A DNA stretch of 64,000 bases from the NCBI GenBank assembly GCA_900314715.1, contig OMWI01000001.1:1-64000 (forward strand). Direction: 5' to 3'. Positions within the stretch are counted from its first letter, which is position 1; every line of letters starts with the position of its first letter. Shown piece after piece: positions 37,462-46,094 of this stretch. Both the position numbers and the translations under genes were made by a program. The notes under the pieces were generated by a model. The model was not told the DNA's origin. It was given only the letters and a program-made list of their open reading frames with translations, and ran no database searches. This DNA is from an uncultured Prevotellaceae bacterium. Its GTDB lineage: Bacteria > Bacteroidota > Bacteroidia > Bacteroidales > Bacteroidaceae.

Positions 37462-38450
37462 CTCAATTTCAACATTCTGTTGATAGACTTCACGGCTTCC
37501 TTAGCTACTTCAGTATCTACGTCAACTGATGGCCATTCGTATTTCAAGGTATTGTATAGCTTGCGCAAACTATTCATCTTCATGTATTGACATTCATTAC
37601 AAGAACAACCAACACTACCTTCGCTTACCTCTGGAGGAACTGGATAGAATGTCTTATCAGGACAAGTACGTTGCATTTCATGTAAGATTCCAGCTTCTGT
37701 TGCTACTATATATTCCTTTTCATCATTCTCTTGGGCATATTTCAACATCACGGCGGTAGAACCAACAACATCAGCTATTGACAATACAGGACCTTTACAT
37801 TCAAGGTGAGCCATCACCACAGCTTTCGGATGAAGTGTCTTGAGCTTCACTATTTCTTCTACGGAGAAACGTTCATGTACATGACAACCTCCATTCCATA
37901 GTAACATATCCCTACCTGTTACGGAATTAATATAACTACCTAAATTATAGTCGGGACCAAAAATAATCTTAGCGTCTTGAGGGAAAGAATCAATCACTTT
38001 CTTGGCATTTCCACTTGTCACTACAACATCTGTCAATGCTTTAACGGCAGCCGTTGTATTCACATAACTCACCACTTGATAACCAGGATGCTCTTCCTTG
38101 AATTTCTTTAAGTCTTCTGCCTTGCAAGAATCAGCTAACGAACAACCAGCATTCAAATCTGGTACCAATACCAATTTATCTGGTGAGAGTATCTTACATG
38201 TCTCTGCCATGAAGTGAACACCACACATCACCATGATCTTGGCATCTGTTTCAGCCGCCTTACGAGCCAAAGCCAATGAATCTCCTACAAAGTCAGCTAC
38301 GTCTTGAATATCTCCTACTGTATAATAATGTGCTAAGATAATGGCATTCTTCTCTTCGCACATACGACGGATTTCCTTTTTCAAGTCAATGCCTTCAACT
38401 GGTTCATCGATGAAACCTTTTTCTTTCCAGTAATCAAGTGTTTTCAACAT
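37458..38450 (-). CDS. nadA: Quinolinate synthase
   Basis: 330-residue iron-sulfur enzyme condensing iminoaspartate with dihydroxyacetone phosphate in NAD synthesis. AIILAHYYTVGDIQDVADF near residues 36-54, VMCGVHFMAETCKILSP, and GCSCNECQYMKMN near residues 291-303 supply the cluster cysteines and family motifs. No nadB or nadC is next to it. The gene reads away from the candidate origin on its right. Confidence 0.95.
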   Translation of the reverse strand: MLKTLDYWKEKGFIDEPVEGIDLKKEIRRMCEEKNAIILAHYYTVGDIQDVADFVGDSLALARKAAETDAKIMVMCGVHFMAETCKILSPDKLVLVPDLNAGCSLADSCKAEDLKKFKEEHPGYQVVSYVNTTAAVKALTDVVVTSGNAKKVIDSFPQDAKIIFGPDYNLGSYINSVTGRDMLLWNGGCHVHERFSVEEIVKLKTLHPKAVVMAHLECKGPVLSIADVVGSTAVMLKYAQENDEKEYIVATEAGILHEMQRTCPDKTFYPVPPEVSEGSVGCSCNECQYMKMNSLRKLYNTLKYEWPSVDVDTEVAKEAVKSINRMLKLS

Positions 38451-38840
38451 TCTATTATTATTCTATTTTTTATTTTATTATTTTAAAAAGAAAAATGATA
38501 TAGATGATGTGACGTTGATAAGTTGATAACTTTCTTACGAAAAATTTGGTTATTTCGTTGTCCACGTTTCAACTGTCTTTTATCCACACCCTTGTTGATA
38601 ATTATTTATTGATAATCAAAAGGATATTGGTTTATCCACATTTTCTATATTTGGTGCAAAGTTAATAAGTTTATAAATATTTTCAGCATGATATGGTGGA
38701 AAACTTTTTGAAAAGAGAGTTTTTATCAACACACATTCATGAAAACTTTTGTCTTTTATCGTTTCATCACCTTCTTTGTGGATAACCGTGGAAAAACTTT
38801 ATGAGTTTTCCACAATGTTTTCCACAATAATTGGGGATAA
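38451..38840. other. Candidate chromosomal origin (oriC): DnaA-box cluster
   Basis: The 390-bp gap between nadA and the isomerase-like gene has three perfect TTATCCACA boxes at 38580-38588 (+), 38632-38640 (+) and 38777-38785 (-). Near matches include TTGTCCACG at 38558-38566 and TTTTCCACA at 38806-38814 and 38818-38826, plus TTGATAA-type variants. An AT-only run at about 38451-38490 could serve as an unwinding element. dnaA itself is not in the window, which is common in Bacteroidota. Confidence 0.72.
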
Positions 38841-40040
38841 TTATGATTGAAGGAATTGCTGAAGCAATGCCTTACAATGTGAGGGAATAACGATATGATG
38901 ATTGCCGATGGGATTGGTCAGGAAATATTGAGTACTTTCTGGTGATAATTGAATGAGTTGTTGAGTGCGACAAAGATTGGGTTTGTCTTGACATTCGATT
39001 AATGTCCCTTCTTCGGCAAAGTATCTATCTAATTTACCATTCACTTTGAAGATAGTAACAGGTCCTTCTTTCATATAACCTCTGATTCCCACGCCGATTC
39101 CTGATTCAAAATGAGTGAGTAATTCATATCTTTCAATCATGTCGAATGGAATGGTGCAATGTGCAAAAAGTATTTGGCCAGTCGTAGGATTTATAGTTGC
39201 TGGATTGGCTTGAAAACCTGTCTTTCCAGTAAGAGCATGGGCGATTTTCATAGATAGCATAGCAGGAATGTCTCCTTCACATCCAGCTATGATGCCTTCA
39301 GCGTTGAGTTGTGCTAAAGCTAAACATCCCGTATTGTGTAATGTAGGAAGAAGGTCAAAACAACGAATGGTAAGTCCTTGTAGTTGATATTCTTCGATGA
39401 TTTTTTTCAATGTAAGATAAATGGCATTTGCTCCTGCAATGGATTTTCTTACTTGTTCTGAAGTGGCATGTTGAGTCCAGTTTTCTTCTTTTATGGCTTG
39501 GGTGTTATTAACGAGTTCTATTAGTTTTTCAATGGGAATGTCTATCAAATTGATACCTAATTTTTCCTTGATGATTTGATAGTCTACCCCACTTGAAATC
39601 AACCAATCTGATGGTTTGCCGATAATTCCTAAGTTGCAATCTTGTAATTGTTTTCTTGCCTCGTTTACCTTTGCCAATGTTTTGATTCTATCTGAAATAT
39701 AAGCAGGTTCTCCATGGAGAATTTCTCCTTGAAGATTGTTTTGTCTAAGAAATGAAAGAATTTCCATGGAAGCAGCCAATGAATTGCTTTTTCCCGACGT
39801 GAGGAGATAGAAAGGTTGTGATGATTTTTCCAATAATGTTGGCAACAATGACTTGAAAATTCCTTCCGTTCCACCCGTTCTAATATATATAAGGTCTAAA
39901 CATGATGTTCCGTAGTCGTAAACATCATGTTTAACCGACTTAAACGATATGTTTAGCTCGTCTAAAAAGTGTCTTGATGTTTCGTCAATTGTTTTTTGGT
40001 TGTGTAAGGGTGAAGTAATGGTATAGATAGATATATTCAT
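38841..40040 (-). CDS. L-fucose/L-arabinose isomerase-like protein
   Basis: 399 residues. Resembles the fucose/arabinose isomerase-like fold: an N-terminal half with IRTGGTEGIF and LLTSGKSNSLAASMEIL, and a C-terminal half with CEGDIPAMLSMKIAHALTGK (acidic metal-ligand region) and IGVGIRGYMKEGPVT. Bacteroidetes often carry such proteins annotated as fucose isomerase without proof. It lies 10 nt downstream of the GH109-like gene, suggesting sugar catabolism. The N-terminal coding part contains a 66-bp array of 22-bp repeats. Confidence 0.6.
   Translation of the reverse strand: MNISIYTITSPLHNQKTIDETSRHFLDELNISFKSVKHDVYDYGTSCLDLIYIRTGGTEGIFKSLLPTLLEKSSQPFYLLTSGKSNSLAASMEILSFLRQNNLQGEILHGEPAYISDRIKTLAKVNEARKQLQDCNLGIIGKPSDWLISSGVDYQIIKEKLGINLIDIPIEKLIELVNNTQAIKEENWTQHATSEQVRKSIAGANAIYLTLKKIIEEYQLQGLTIRCFDLLPTLHNTGCLALAQLNAEGIIAGCEGDIPAMLSMKIAHALTGKTGFQANPATINPTTGQILFAHCTIPFDMIERYELLTHFESGIGVGIRGYMKEGPVTIFKVNGKLDRYFAEEGTLIECQDKPNLCRTQQLIQLSPESTQYFLTNPIGNHHIVIPSHCKALLQQFLQS
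39896..39961. repeat. Three-unit 22-bp array inside the isomerase-like gene
   Basis: Units begin at 39896, 39918 and 39940 with cores AAACATGATGTT, AAACATCATGTTT and AAACGATATGTTT. Because 22 is not a multiple of 3, each unit is read in a different frame, so the periodicity is not a protein repeat. Confidence 0.7.
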
Positions 40041-40050
40041 GATGATATTT

Positions 40051-41277
40051 TTATTTACGTAGAAAGTCTGGAAATTTTACGGGTGCACTTCCGTTCATGA
40101 TACTTATTTTTGATAATTCTATGATTGAACACCATTCGGCCATATCATAAACGTCCATATCGAGTGGCAATCCTTTGTTAAGGCATTCAATGAGTTTACT
40201 ATCCATGAAATATGCCATTCCGCCACGTGGATCAAGATTTGCCGCAACAGGTCTTAGTTGAGTAATATAGGATGGTTCGTATTCTTTCAAGAGATTGTTT
40301 GTTTCCTCCTTAGAGAGTGGCTGATGTCTGTCTTCGTTTACTCTATAGTCTTCATGATGCAACAATATTTGTTCTATTGGATATTTTTCCGCAAATCCGA
40401 TAGTTCCAGTAATTTGGTACATTCGTGAATAAGGCCTTGGAGTCATTACGTTGTGTTGTAAGAGAATGGTCTTTCCTTTGCGAGTACGAATGATTGTGGT
40501 TGTTTGATCTCCGTTTTGGAAATCTTCCACTTCATTGATATATTTCTGATAGGTTTGTTTTCCTTTCCAAGACGATGAATCCATACTTACCAAGTAATCC
40601 AATTCATCGCCACGATGAATATTTAGCAACTGACAAGCTGGTCCCATTCCATGTGTGGGATATATGTCTCCACGCAATTTCCGATTGATTTCCAATCTCC
40701 AAATAGGCCATTTATCTGCTATTTCGTGCGCATAACCTCCTTCTACGTGAATGATTTCACCAAACAATCCCGCTCTTGCCATTTGCAAGGTGGATTGTTC
40801 AAAGAAATCATAGACGCAATTCTCCAACATCATACAATGTCTTTGCGTTTGTTCGGCAGCATCTATCAACGACCAAATATCATTGAGCGAAGTGGCGGCT
40901 GGTACTTCTACGGCAACATGATGACCTGAATACAAAGCCTCTAAAGCGATGGGCGTATGTGAATTCCAATCAGTACATATATATATAAGGTCTATTTCCA
41001 CCTCATGACACATACGTTTATATCCGTCATTGCCATCATATAAGTGGTTGATATGGAGTTTTTTACCCAACTCTTCCACCTTTTTTGATGAAATGTCGCA
41101 AATGGCTACGATGGTTGCACCATGTATACAACTCAATCGTTCAACGGCTCTTAATCCTCTTTCACCTAATCCTACAATACCCACTTTCACGTTTGGAATG
41201 GGCGCAACGTGCAATTGCAATACATGTTGTTGTCCTTCCTTACGTGGGGGAATATCTACCGTAATAGGATTACACAT
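40051..41277 (-). CDS. GH109-like NAD-dependent glycosidase (Gfo/Idh/MocA fold)
   Basis: 408 residues. Rossmann motif GIVGLGERGLRAVERL near residues 34-49, then CMMLENCVYDFFEQ, and the GH109 hallmark LRGDIYPTHGMGPACQLL, followed by LLQHNVMTPRPYSRMYQITGT. GH109 enzymes (alpha-N-acetylgalactosaminidase) keep a bound NAD and cleave glycosides by oxidation-elimination. No signal peptide or lipobox is visible, so this copy would act in the cytoplasm; a plain oxidoreductase is the alternative. Upstream of the isomerase-like gene with a 10-nt gap. Confidence 0.78.
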   Translation of the reverse strand: MCNPITVDIPPRKEGQQHVLQLHVAPIPNVKVGIVGLGERGLRAVERLSCIHGATIVAICDISSKKVEELGKKLHINHLYDGNDGYKRMCHEVEIDLIYICTDWNSHTPIALEALYSGHHVAVEVPAATSLNDIWSLIDAAEQTQRHCMMLENCVYDFFEQSTLQMARAGLFGEIIHVEGGYAHEIADKWPIWRLEINRKLRGDIYPTHGMGPACQLLNIHRGDELDYLVSMDSSSWKGKQTYQKYINEVEDFQNGDQTTTIIRTRKGKTILLQHNVMTPRPYSRMYQITGTIGFAEKYPIEQILLHHEDYRVNEDRHQPLSKEETNNLLKEYEPSYITQLRPVAANLDPRGGMAYFMDSKLIECLNKGLPLDMDVYDMAEWCSIIELSKISIMNGSAPVKFPDFLRK

Positions 41278-41313
41278 ATATATATTTATGAAAGAATAGA
41301 ATGGTTGAAAGTA

Positions 41314-41556
41314 TTATCCTTTGATTTTAGCCCAAATCCATAGTACGATAATAGCGCCTATAGTTGCTGTGCCTATTTCTCCTACCCATCCTGGTTCCCA
41401 AGAGATGCCTAAAAGATTGAAAACCCAACTGCCGACGAGTCCGCCGACAATTCCCAATAATAAGTTAATCCAACATCCTTTGCTTGAACCTGACATTAAT
41501 TTGCTGGCGATAAATCCAGCGATAATGCCTACGATAATTGAACCTATAAAACCCAT
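41314..41556 (-). CDS. GlsB/YeaQ/YmgE-family small membrane protein
   Basis: 80 residues, three glycine-rich membrane helices (GFIGSIIVGIIAGFIASKLM, then NLLLGIVGGLVGSWVF, then TATIGAIIVLWIWAKI). This is the transglycosylase-associated / stress-response small protein family of unknown exact function. It lies 36 nt upstream of the GH109-like gene on the same strand. Confidence 0.88.
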   Translation of the reverse strand: MGFIGSIIVGIIAGFIASKLMSGSSKGCWINLLLGIVGGLVGSWVFNLLGISWEPGWVGEIGTATIGAIIVLWIWAKIKG

Positions 41557-41645
41557 AATATTGAATGTTTAAATTGTTTCTGCAAATATGTATATAAATA
41601 TTTAATTATGCAAATCTTTTTTAGATAATTTAATGATTTTCTTCA

Positions 41646-41690
41646 AGGACTTTAAAGACCTTAAAGTCTCTAAGGTCCTTAAAGTCCTTA
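41646..41690. repeat. Five-unit 9-bp AAGnCCTTA array
   Basis: Units AGGACTTTA, AAGACCTTA, AAGTCTCTA, AGGTCCTTA and AAGTCCTTA run head to tail in the gap between 41556 and 41781. Confidence 0.8.
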
Positions 41691-41780
41691 AAAATTTTTC
41701 TGCTTTTACTTGTTTTTCTCATAAAAATTGATGAACTTTGTCAATGAATTACATTTTTCACATAAATATGATTATTGTTC

Positions 41781-42536
41781 ATGGAAAAAACACCTACATT
41801 ATTTCATTATATAGCTGTTCAACGCACGGGAAATGAAAAGATTCCTAAGGGAACGAAGGTAACTTTTGAAAGTGAGAAAGAAGTGGAGGAAGCAACAGGT
41901 TTTTCATTCCGAAAAGAGATAGCTGAGGCTTGCCGAAACCAATTGCAGATAGAGATATTGCCTAACGAAGAAGCTACTATTGGTACTTCTTTCGACGTGT
42001 ATAGTGAGGTGAAATATGCACAAATACGCGAAAAGGAGGAAGCAGAGGCTGAAAAACAAAGACAGAAAGAGGCTGCCGAAGAGGAAAAACGACAATTGAA
42101 AGAGGCTGAGAGACGTAGAAAGGAGATGGAAAAAGCGGAGGAAGCCGAGAGAAAAGGCAAGAAAACTGGGCGTACATCTTCTACTGGGCGTTCTAAGAAA
42201 TCGAAGCCGATTTTCGGTGGATTCTCATTGAGAAATTGGAAACAATTGTTGAAATTCATCATTGGTGTTATTGTAGTGGTTTGGTTTATTTCTTCCTCTT
42301 TCAAGGATTGTTCTTCTACCAGCTTGAATGACATCATCAAGAACAAGACAGAAGAGATTATCAAGCCAAAGACAACCAAGAAAACGACGACAACAAAGAA
42401 AAAACCGAGTACGACGACGAATAAGAAGTCTACTACTTCTACTTCCAAGAAGAAGAGTACGTCAACGCGAAAAAAGTCTACAACGAAGAAAAAAACTACG
42501 AGTAAACGAAAGACAACAAAGAAAAAATCCCAATAA
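41781..42536 (+). CDS. Single-pass membrane protein with coiled coil and histone-H1-like tail
   Basis: 251 residues from the ATG at 41781 (a TTG two codons earlier is less likely). A small N-terminal globular region (about 1-75) precedes a charged coiled coil (about 78-128, KEEAEAEKQRQKEAAEEEK), a single hydrophobic segment near 156-173 (LLKFIIGVIVVVWFISS) and a C-terminal tail of roughly 55 residues made almost only of Lys, Thr and Ser. I do not recognise the N-terminal domain. Both flanks of the membrane segment are basic, so topology is ambiguous. Confidence 0.75.
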   Translation: MEKTPTLFHYIAVQRTGNEKIPKGTKVTFESEKEVEEATGFSFRKEIAEACRNQLQIEILPNEEATIGTSFDVYSEVKYAQIREKEEAEAEKQRQKEAAEEEKRQLKEAERRRKEMEKAEEAERKGKKTGRTSSTGRSKKSKPIFGGFSLRNWKQLLKFIIGVIVVVWFISSSFKDCSSTSLNDIIKNKTEEIIKPKTTKKTTTTKKKPSTTTNKKSTTSTSKKKSTSTRKKSTTKKKTTSKRKTTKKKSQ

Positions 42537-42582
42537 TAAAAAAATAGTTGTTAATCGTTATGATAATTCAAGTAAATTTGTG

Positions 42583-42590
42583 TATCTTTG
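42583..42590 (+). promoter_or_regulatory. -7 box upstream of the OMP gene
   Basis: TATCTTTG fits the Bacteroidetes -7 consensus, 43 nt before the chosen ATG; -33 not clear. Confidence 0.45.
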
Positions 42591-42633
42591 TACGCAATAT
42601 ATCATTTGATAATCAATAATGAAAGAAAATAAT

Positions 42634-43155
42634 ATGATTAAGAAATTAGCCTTGGTAGTAGCAATTGTCCTGATGCCATTAACGGGATTTGCACAGATTA
42701 CGCTTGATTCAAAGGGAATAGATCCATTTGAAAAGGGAAAACTTTACTTGGGAGCTTCAATGTCTGGTTTAGACTTAAGCTATAGTGGTGCCACGGAAAT
42801 GAACTTAGGCGTGGATGCGCTTGTAGGTTATACCATTGCAGATAACTTTATGGTTTACGGAACCGCTGGTTATAATCATTCTGGATTGAAATACAACTAC
42901 GATAGGTTTTCTATTGGTGCTGGAGGAAGATATTACATCGTTCAGAACGGTCTTTTCTTAGGCGCAAATTGTAAATTCATCCATGCAAACAAGAGTTACA
43001 ATGATGTAATGCCTGGCGTAGAGATTGGTTATGCTTATTTCATTAGCCGAACAGTTACTTTGGAACCATCTATCTATTATCAGCAATCGTTCAAGAATCA
43101 TTCCGATTTTTCTTCAGTAGGATTGCGCATAGGTATTGGTATTTATCTTGAATAG
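42634..43155 (+). CDS. Outer-membrane beta-barrel protein (OmpW/OprF-like size)
   Basis: About 173 residues. Signal peptide MIKKLALVVAIVLMPLTGFAQ; an ATG five codons upstream (42619) is an alternative. The mature part alternates polar and hydrophobic residues in about eight strands (LYLGASMSGLDLSYSG, FMVYGTAGYNHSGLKYNY, IGAGGRYYIV, and so on) and ends in an aromatic-poor but strand-like VGLRIGIGIYLE. Fits an 8-stranded porin-like barrel of unknown role. Confidence 0.8.
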   Translation: MIKKLALVVAIVLMPLTGFAQITLDSKGIDPFEKGKLYLGASMSGLDLSYSGATEMNLGVDALVGYTIADNFMVYGTAGYNHSGLKYNYDRFSIGAGGRYYIVQNGLFLGANCKFIHANKSYNDVMPGVEIGYAYFISRTVTLEPSIYYQQSFKNHSDFSSVGLRIGIGIYLE

Positions 43156-43181
43156 TAAGTTATAATAAATTGAATATTTAC

Positions 43182-43219
43182 GCCCTGTCACATATTTATA
43201 TTATATATTGTGACAGGGC
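43182..43219 (+). terminator. Rho-independent terminator after the OMP gene
   Basis: GCCCTGTCAC and GTGACAGGGC form a perfect 10-bp stem with an AT-rich loop, followed by ATTTT. It lies between the OMP gene and trpS. Confidence 0.75.
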
Positions 43220-43236
43220 ATTTTGAAAACAATAAA

Positions 43237-44322
43237 ATGGGAAAAGTTATACTTACCGGCGATCGTCCCACCGGAAAATTGCATTTGGGACATTATGTAG
43301 GATCATTGCGCCGTCGTGTACAATTGCAAGAAGCAGGCGATTATGATAAGATGTTTGTATTCATGGCCGATGTTCAAGCTCTCACCGACAATGCCGATAA
43401 TCCTGAGAAAATCAGACAGAATATCGTGGAAGTGGCTCTTGACTATTTAGCTGCTGGCTTGAATCCTGATAAGTGTACGATATTCATTCAGAGTCAGATA
43501 GCTGAATTGGCTGAGTTGACAACGTATCTGATGAACTTGATTACCGTTTCTCGCGTTCAACGTAATCCTACGGTAAAGACGGAGATTAAGATGCGTAACT
43601 TTGAGGCAAATATTCCATTGGGATTCTTCTGTTATCCCGTGAGCCAAGCAGCTGATATTACCTTGTTTAAGTCTACTACGGTTCCCGTCGGTGAAGACCA
43701 AGAACCGATGTTGGAAGTGACGCGCGAGTTGGTTCGTCGTTTCAATGCCACATACGGAGAAGTATTGGTAGAACCTGCTATTATGTTGCCAGAGAATACT
43801 ACTGCACGTCGTTTGCCTGGTACGGATGGTAAGGAGAAAATGTCTAAGAGTCTTGGTAATTGTATCTACTTGAGCGATTCGGCTGAAGATGTTTGGCAGA
43901 AAGTTCGTTCAATGTATACAGACCCATTGCATGTAAATTTAAATGACCCTGGTCATGTAGAGGGAAATGCCGTATTTACCTATCTCGATGCATTCTCTAC
44001 TGATGCTGACTTTGCCGAATTCTGGCCTGATTACGCCAATCTCGATGAATTGAAAGAACACTATCAACGTGGTGGATTGGGAGATATGAAATGTAAGAAA
44101 TTCCTCAATCAAGTGCTTAATAAGTTCTTGGAACCCATGCGTGAACGTCGTCATGAGTTCGAGAAGGATATTCCCGAGATATTCAATATATTAAAGAAAG
44201 GTACTGAAAAGGCTCGTGAAACGGCTGCAGAGACAATGGACGAGGTGCGCAAAGCCATGCGCATCGACTATTTTAATGATGCCGACCTTATCAAACAACA
44301 AAGCCTGAAGTACCAAAAATAA
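43237..44322 (+). CDS. trpS: Tryptophanyl-tRNA synthetase
   Basis: 361 residues from [16 protein letters not shown]; the upstream in-frame extension would start within the terminator hairpin. Class I signatures: [14 protein letters not shown] near residues 11-24 and [10 protein letters not shown] near residues 206-215. Length fits the longer Bacteroidetes TrpS type. A 108-bp 9-bp-period array begins at its last stop codon base. Confidence 0.95.
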   Translation: MGKVILTGDRPTGKLHLGHYVGSLRRRVQLQEAGDYDKMFVFMADVQALTDNADNPEKIRQNIVEVALDYLAAGLNPDKCTIFIQSQIAELAELTTYLMNLITVSRVQRNPTVKTEIKMRNFEANIPLGFFCYPVSQAADITLFKSTTVPVGEDQEPMLEVTRELVRRFNATYGEVLVEPAIMLPENTTARRLPGTDGKEKMSKSLGNCIYLSDSAEDVWQKVRSMYTDPLHVNLNDPGHVEGNAVFTYLDAFSTDADFAEFWPDYANLDELKEHYQRGGLGDMKCKKFLNQVLNKFLEPMRERRHEFEKDIPEIFNILKKGTEKARETAAETMDEVRKAMRIDYFNDADLIKQQSLKYQK

Positions 44323-44429
44323 AGACTTTAAAAACTTTAAGGACCTTAAAGACCCTAAGGTCCTTAAAGTCCCTACTATCCCTAAATACCCTAAAAATCC
44401 TACAATCCCTAAAGTCTTTAAGGTCTTTA
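44322..44429. repeat. Twelve-unit 9-bp array (AAGnCCYTA) after trpS
   Basis: From 44322 every ninth base starts a unit such as AAGACTTTA, AGGACCTTA, AAGACCCTA, AGGTCCTTA, AAGTCCCTA, with C-rich variants in the middle. It fills the gap between trpS and the convergent gene ending at 44438. Confidence 0.88.
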
Positions 44430-44437
44430 TAAAATCC

Positions 44438-45154
44438 CTACCTCTTTGCTCCAAACTTCCAACTATCGCCATTGCTATTCTTGCTTTGACGAATAGCCTC
44501 GTTTTTCTTGATAGTTGGCTGGCTATTGCTTTGCCTTTGGTTTCCAAACGACACGTTACCATTGTTGGATGGAGGATTGTTTTTGTTGACTCCATTGCCA
44601 AAACTTTGGTTAGGCTTGGTATTATTGCCAGCAGGACGATTTACCTGTACCGAACTTCTCCATGAAGCATCTACCCTGTCGCGTGGAAAGTCTTCTCTGC
44701 CATTGAAAGAACGACCTTTATACGGACTGATGGAATAATAACGGTTTCCTCCCTTGTATGTAGAATATACGTATGGGGCAGCACGGAAGTAACGCTTGGT
44801 ATAATAACGCTCGTAGATGGTGAAATAGAATTTGTTTCTATACCATGTAATGGGACGATAGAAATAATCCAATTGCGTATAGAGCTTATATTGTACAGGC
44901 GAGAGCACATAGCCTAATTCTATGTTTCTGCGATTCCAATAATACCCAAAGATGTCACTTTCCCTGTCAACGCACATCATATAGTCGAGATTGATTTCGT
45001 AACATGCGTTATACTGGTCGTCGGTGAGATACAGTTCATAAGCCATTTTGTCCGTGAGATACAAAGCTTGTTGGCGAGCACTTGAGAAACTCATTGCTGC
45101 GGCTGTTCCGATAAAGGTAACAACTACTACTAAAGTCATCAAAATCCTTTTCAT
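44438..45154 (-). CDS. Secreted protein of unknown function, Tyr-rich core and Asn/Gln-rich tail
   Basis: 238 residues. Signal peptide MKRILMTLVVVVTFIGTAAA. The middle (about 25-130) is helical and rich in Tyr (LYLTDKMAYELYLTDDQY, GYYWNRRNIEL), and the last 70 residues are low-complexity Asn/Gln/Ser/Gly. I recall similar uncharacterised proteins in Bacteroides, some linked to envelope stress, but give no function. A TATATTTG box (minus strand) is at 45203-45210. Confidence 0.8.
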   Translation of the reverse strand: MKRILMTLVVVVTFIGTAAAMSFSSARQQALYLTDKMAYELYLTDDQYNACYEINLDYMMCVDRESDIFGYYWNRRNIELGYVLSPVQYKLYTQLDYFYRPITWYRNKFYFTIYERYYTKRYFRAAPYVYSTYKGGNRYYSISPYKGRSFNGREDFPRDRVDASWRSSVQVNRPAGNNTKPNQSFGNGVNKNNPPSNNGNVSFGNQRQSNSQPTIKKNEAIRQSKNSNGDSWKFGAKR

Positions 45155-45202
45155 AATCGCTTCGTTTTAAAAGTTAGACATTCTATTATCAATTCTCTGC
45201 TG

Positions 45203-45210
45203 CAAATATA
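45203..45210 (-). promoter_or_regulatory. -7 box of the Tyr-rich secreted protein gene
   Basis: Minus-strand TATATTTG, 48 nt upstream of the ATG at 45154. Confidence 0.4.
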
Positions 45211-45270
45211 TTCATTCTTATTAAAACCGTAAAATTTTTTCAATGAATCGGTTATTTTTATCGGTGAAAT

Positions 45271-45420
45271 GAGAAAGTTAGAAAGTTAGAAGCAAGAAGC
45301 ATGAGATATGCTAAATTTTTAGAAAGTTAGAAAGTTAGAAGCAAGAAGCATGAGATATGTGAATATTTTTTATAAAAAGACTATTCTCTTGCTTCTAACT
45401 TTCTTACCTCTTGCTTCTCT
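45271..45420. repeat. GTTAGAAGCAAGA hairpin element, copy 1
   Basis: Two direct copies of a ~40-bp left arm (45271-45310 and 45321-45360, each with GTTAGAAGCAAGAAGC and GAGATATG) followed by a complementary right arm (45383-45420, CTCTTGCTTCTAACTTTC). Located between the genes at 45154 and 45422. Confidence 0.85.
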
Positions 45421-45421
45421 T

Positions 45422-46048
45422 CTACTCACTATCCATCGGGAACAATCCGTAGAGTTTGGCATCTATCATATCAGTAAGGTGCTGGAAAGCATGGATATCG
45501 TTCTCAAACTTCATCGTATCGCCATCGATGATGATTAGATTGCCCTTATATCCCTTTATCCATTCCTCGTAACGGTCGTTAAGACCTTGAAGATAGTCAA
45601 TGCGAATGCTCTTCTCGAAATCGCGCGCACGTTTTTGGATTTGTTCTACCAGATTGGGAATGGTTGAACGAATGTAAATCATAAGGTCGGGCAACTTCAC
45701 GAGCGACATCATCAAGTCGAACAAGTCGGTATAGTTTTCAAAGTCGCGGTCGCTCATCATTCCTTGTGCGTGTAGGTTGGGCGCAAAGATGCGAGCATCC
45801 TCAAAGATGGTCCTGTCTTGGATAATGGTGTCTTTGCTTTTAGAGATTTCCACCACTTCCTTGAATCGCTTGTTAAGGAAGTAGATTTGTAGGTTGAACG
45901 ACCAGCGTTCCATGTCTGCATAGAAGTCGGAGAGATAAGGATTATTGTCTACTGGCTCAAAGCGTGGAGTCCATCCATATCTCTTGGCAAGCATTTTTGT
46001 CAATGTCGTTTTTCCGCTTCCGATGTTTCCTGCTATTGCTATGTGCAT
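45422..46048 (-). CDS. Deoxynucleoside kinase A
   Basis: 208 residues. P-loop GNIGSGKTTL at residues 7-16, the QDRTIFEDARIF segment near residues 77-88 and the IRSTIPNLVEQIQKRARDFE LID-type region place it in the dNK (dGK/dCK) family that phosphorylates salvaged deoxynucleosides. The neighbouring gene B is a clear paralogue; in other bacteria such pairs work as dimers with different specificity. Confidence 0.88.
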   Translation of the reverse strand: MHIAIAGNIGSGKTTLTKMLAKRYGWTPRFEPVDNNPYLSDFYADMERWSFNLQIYFLNKRFKEVVEISKSKDTIIQDRTIFEDARIFAPNLHAQGMMSDRDFENYTDLFDLMMSLVKLPDLMIYIRSTIPNLVEQIQKRARDFEKSIRIDYLQGLNDRYEEWIKGYKGNLIIIDGDTMKFENDIHAFQHLTDMIDAKLYGLFPMDSE

Positions 46049-46094
46049 AAGATATAATGTTTATGATGATTGTCTGGTGGGATAAGGTAGGAGA

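Noticed and set aside
41819-42448. 209-codon minus-strand frame with hydrophobic runs
   Set aside because: It arises from reverse reading of the Lys/Glu-rich gene at 41781; the Phe/Ser runs are an artefact of AAG/GAA codons.
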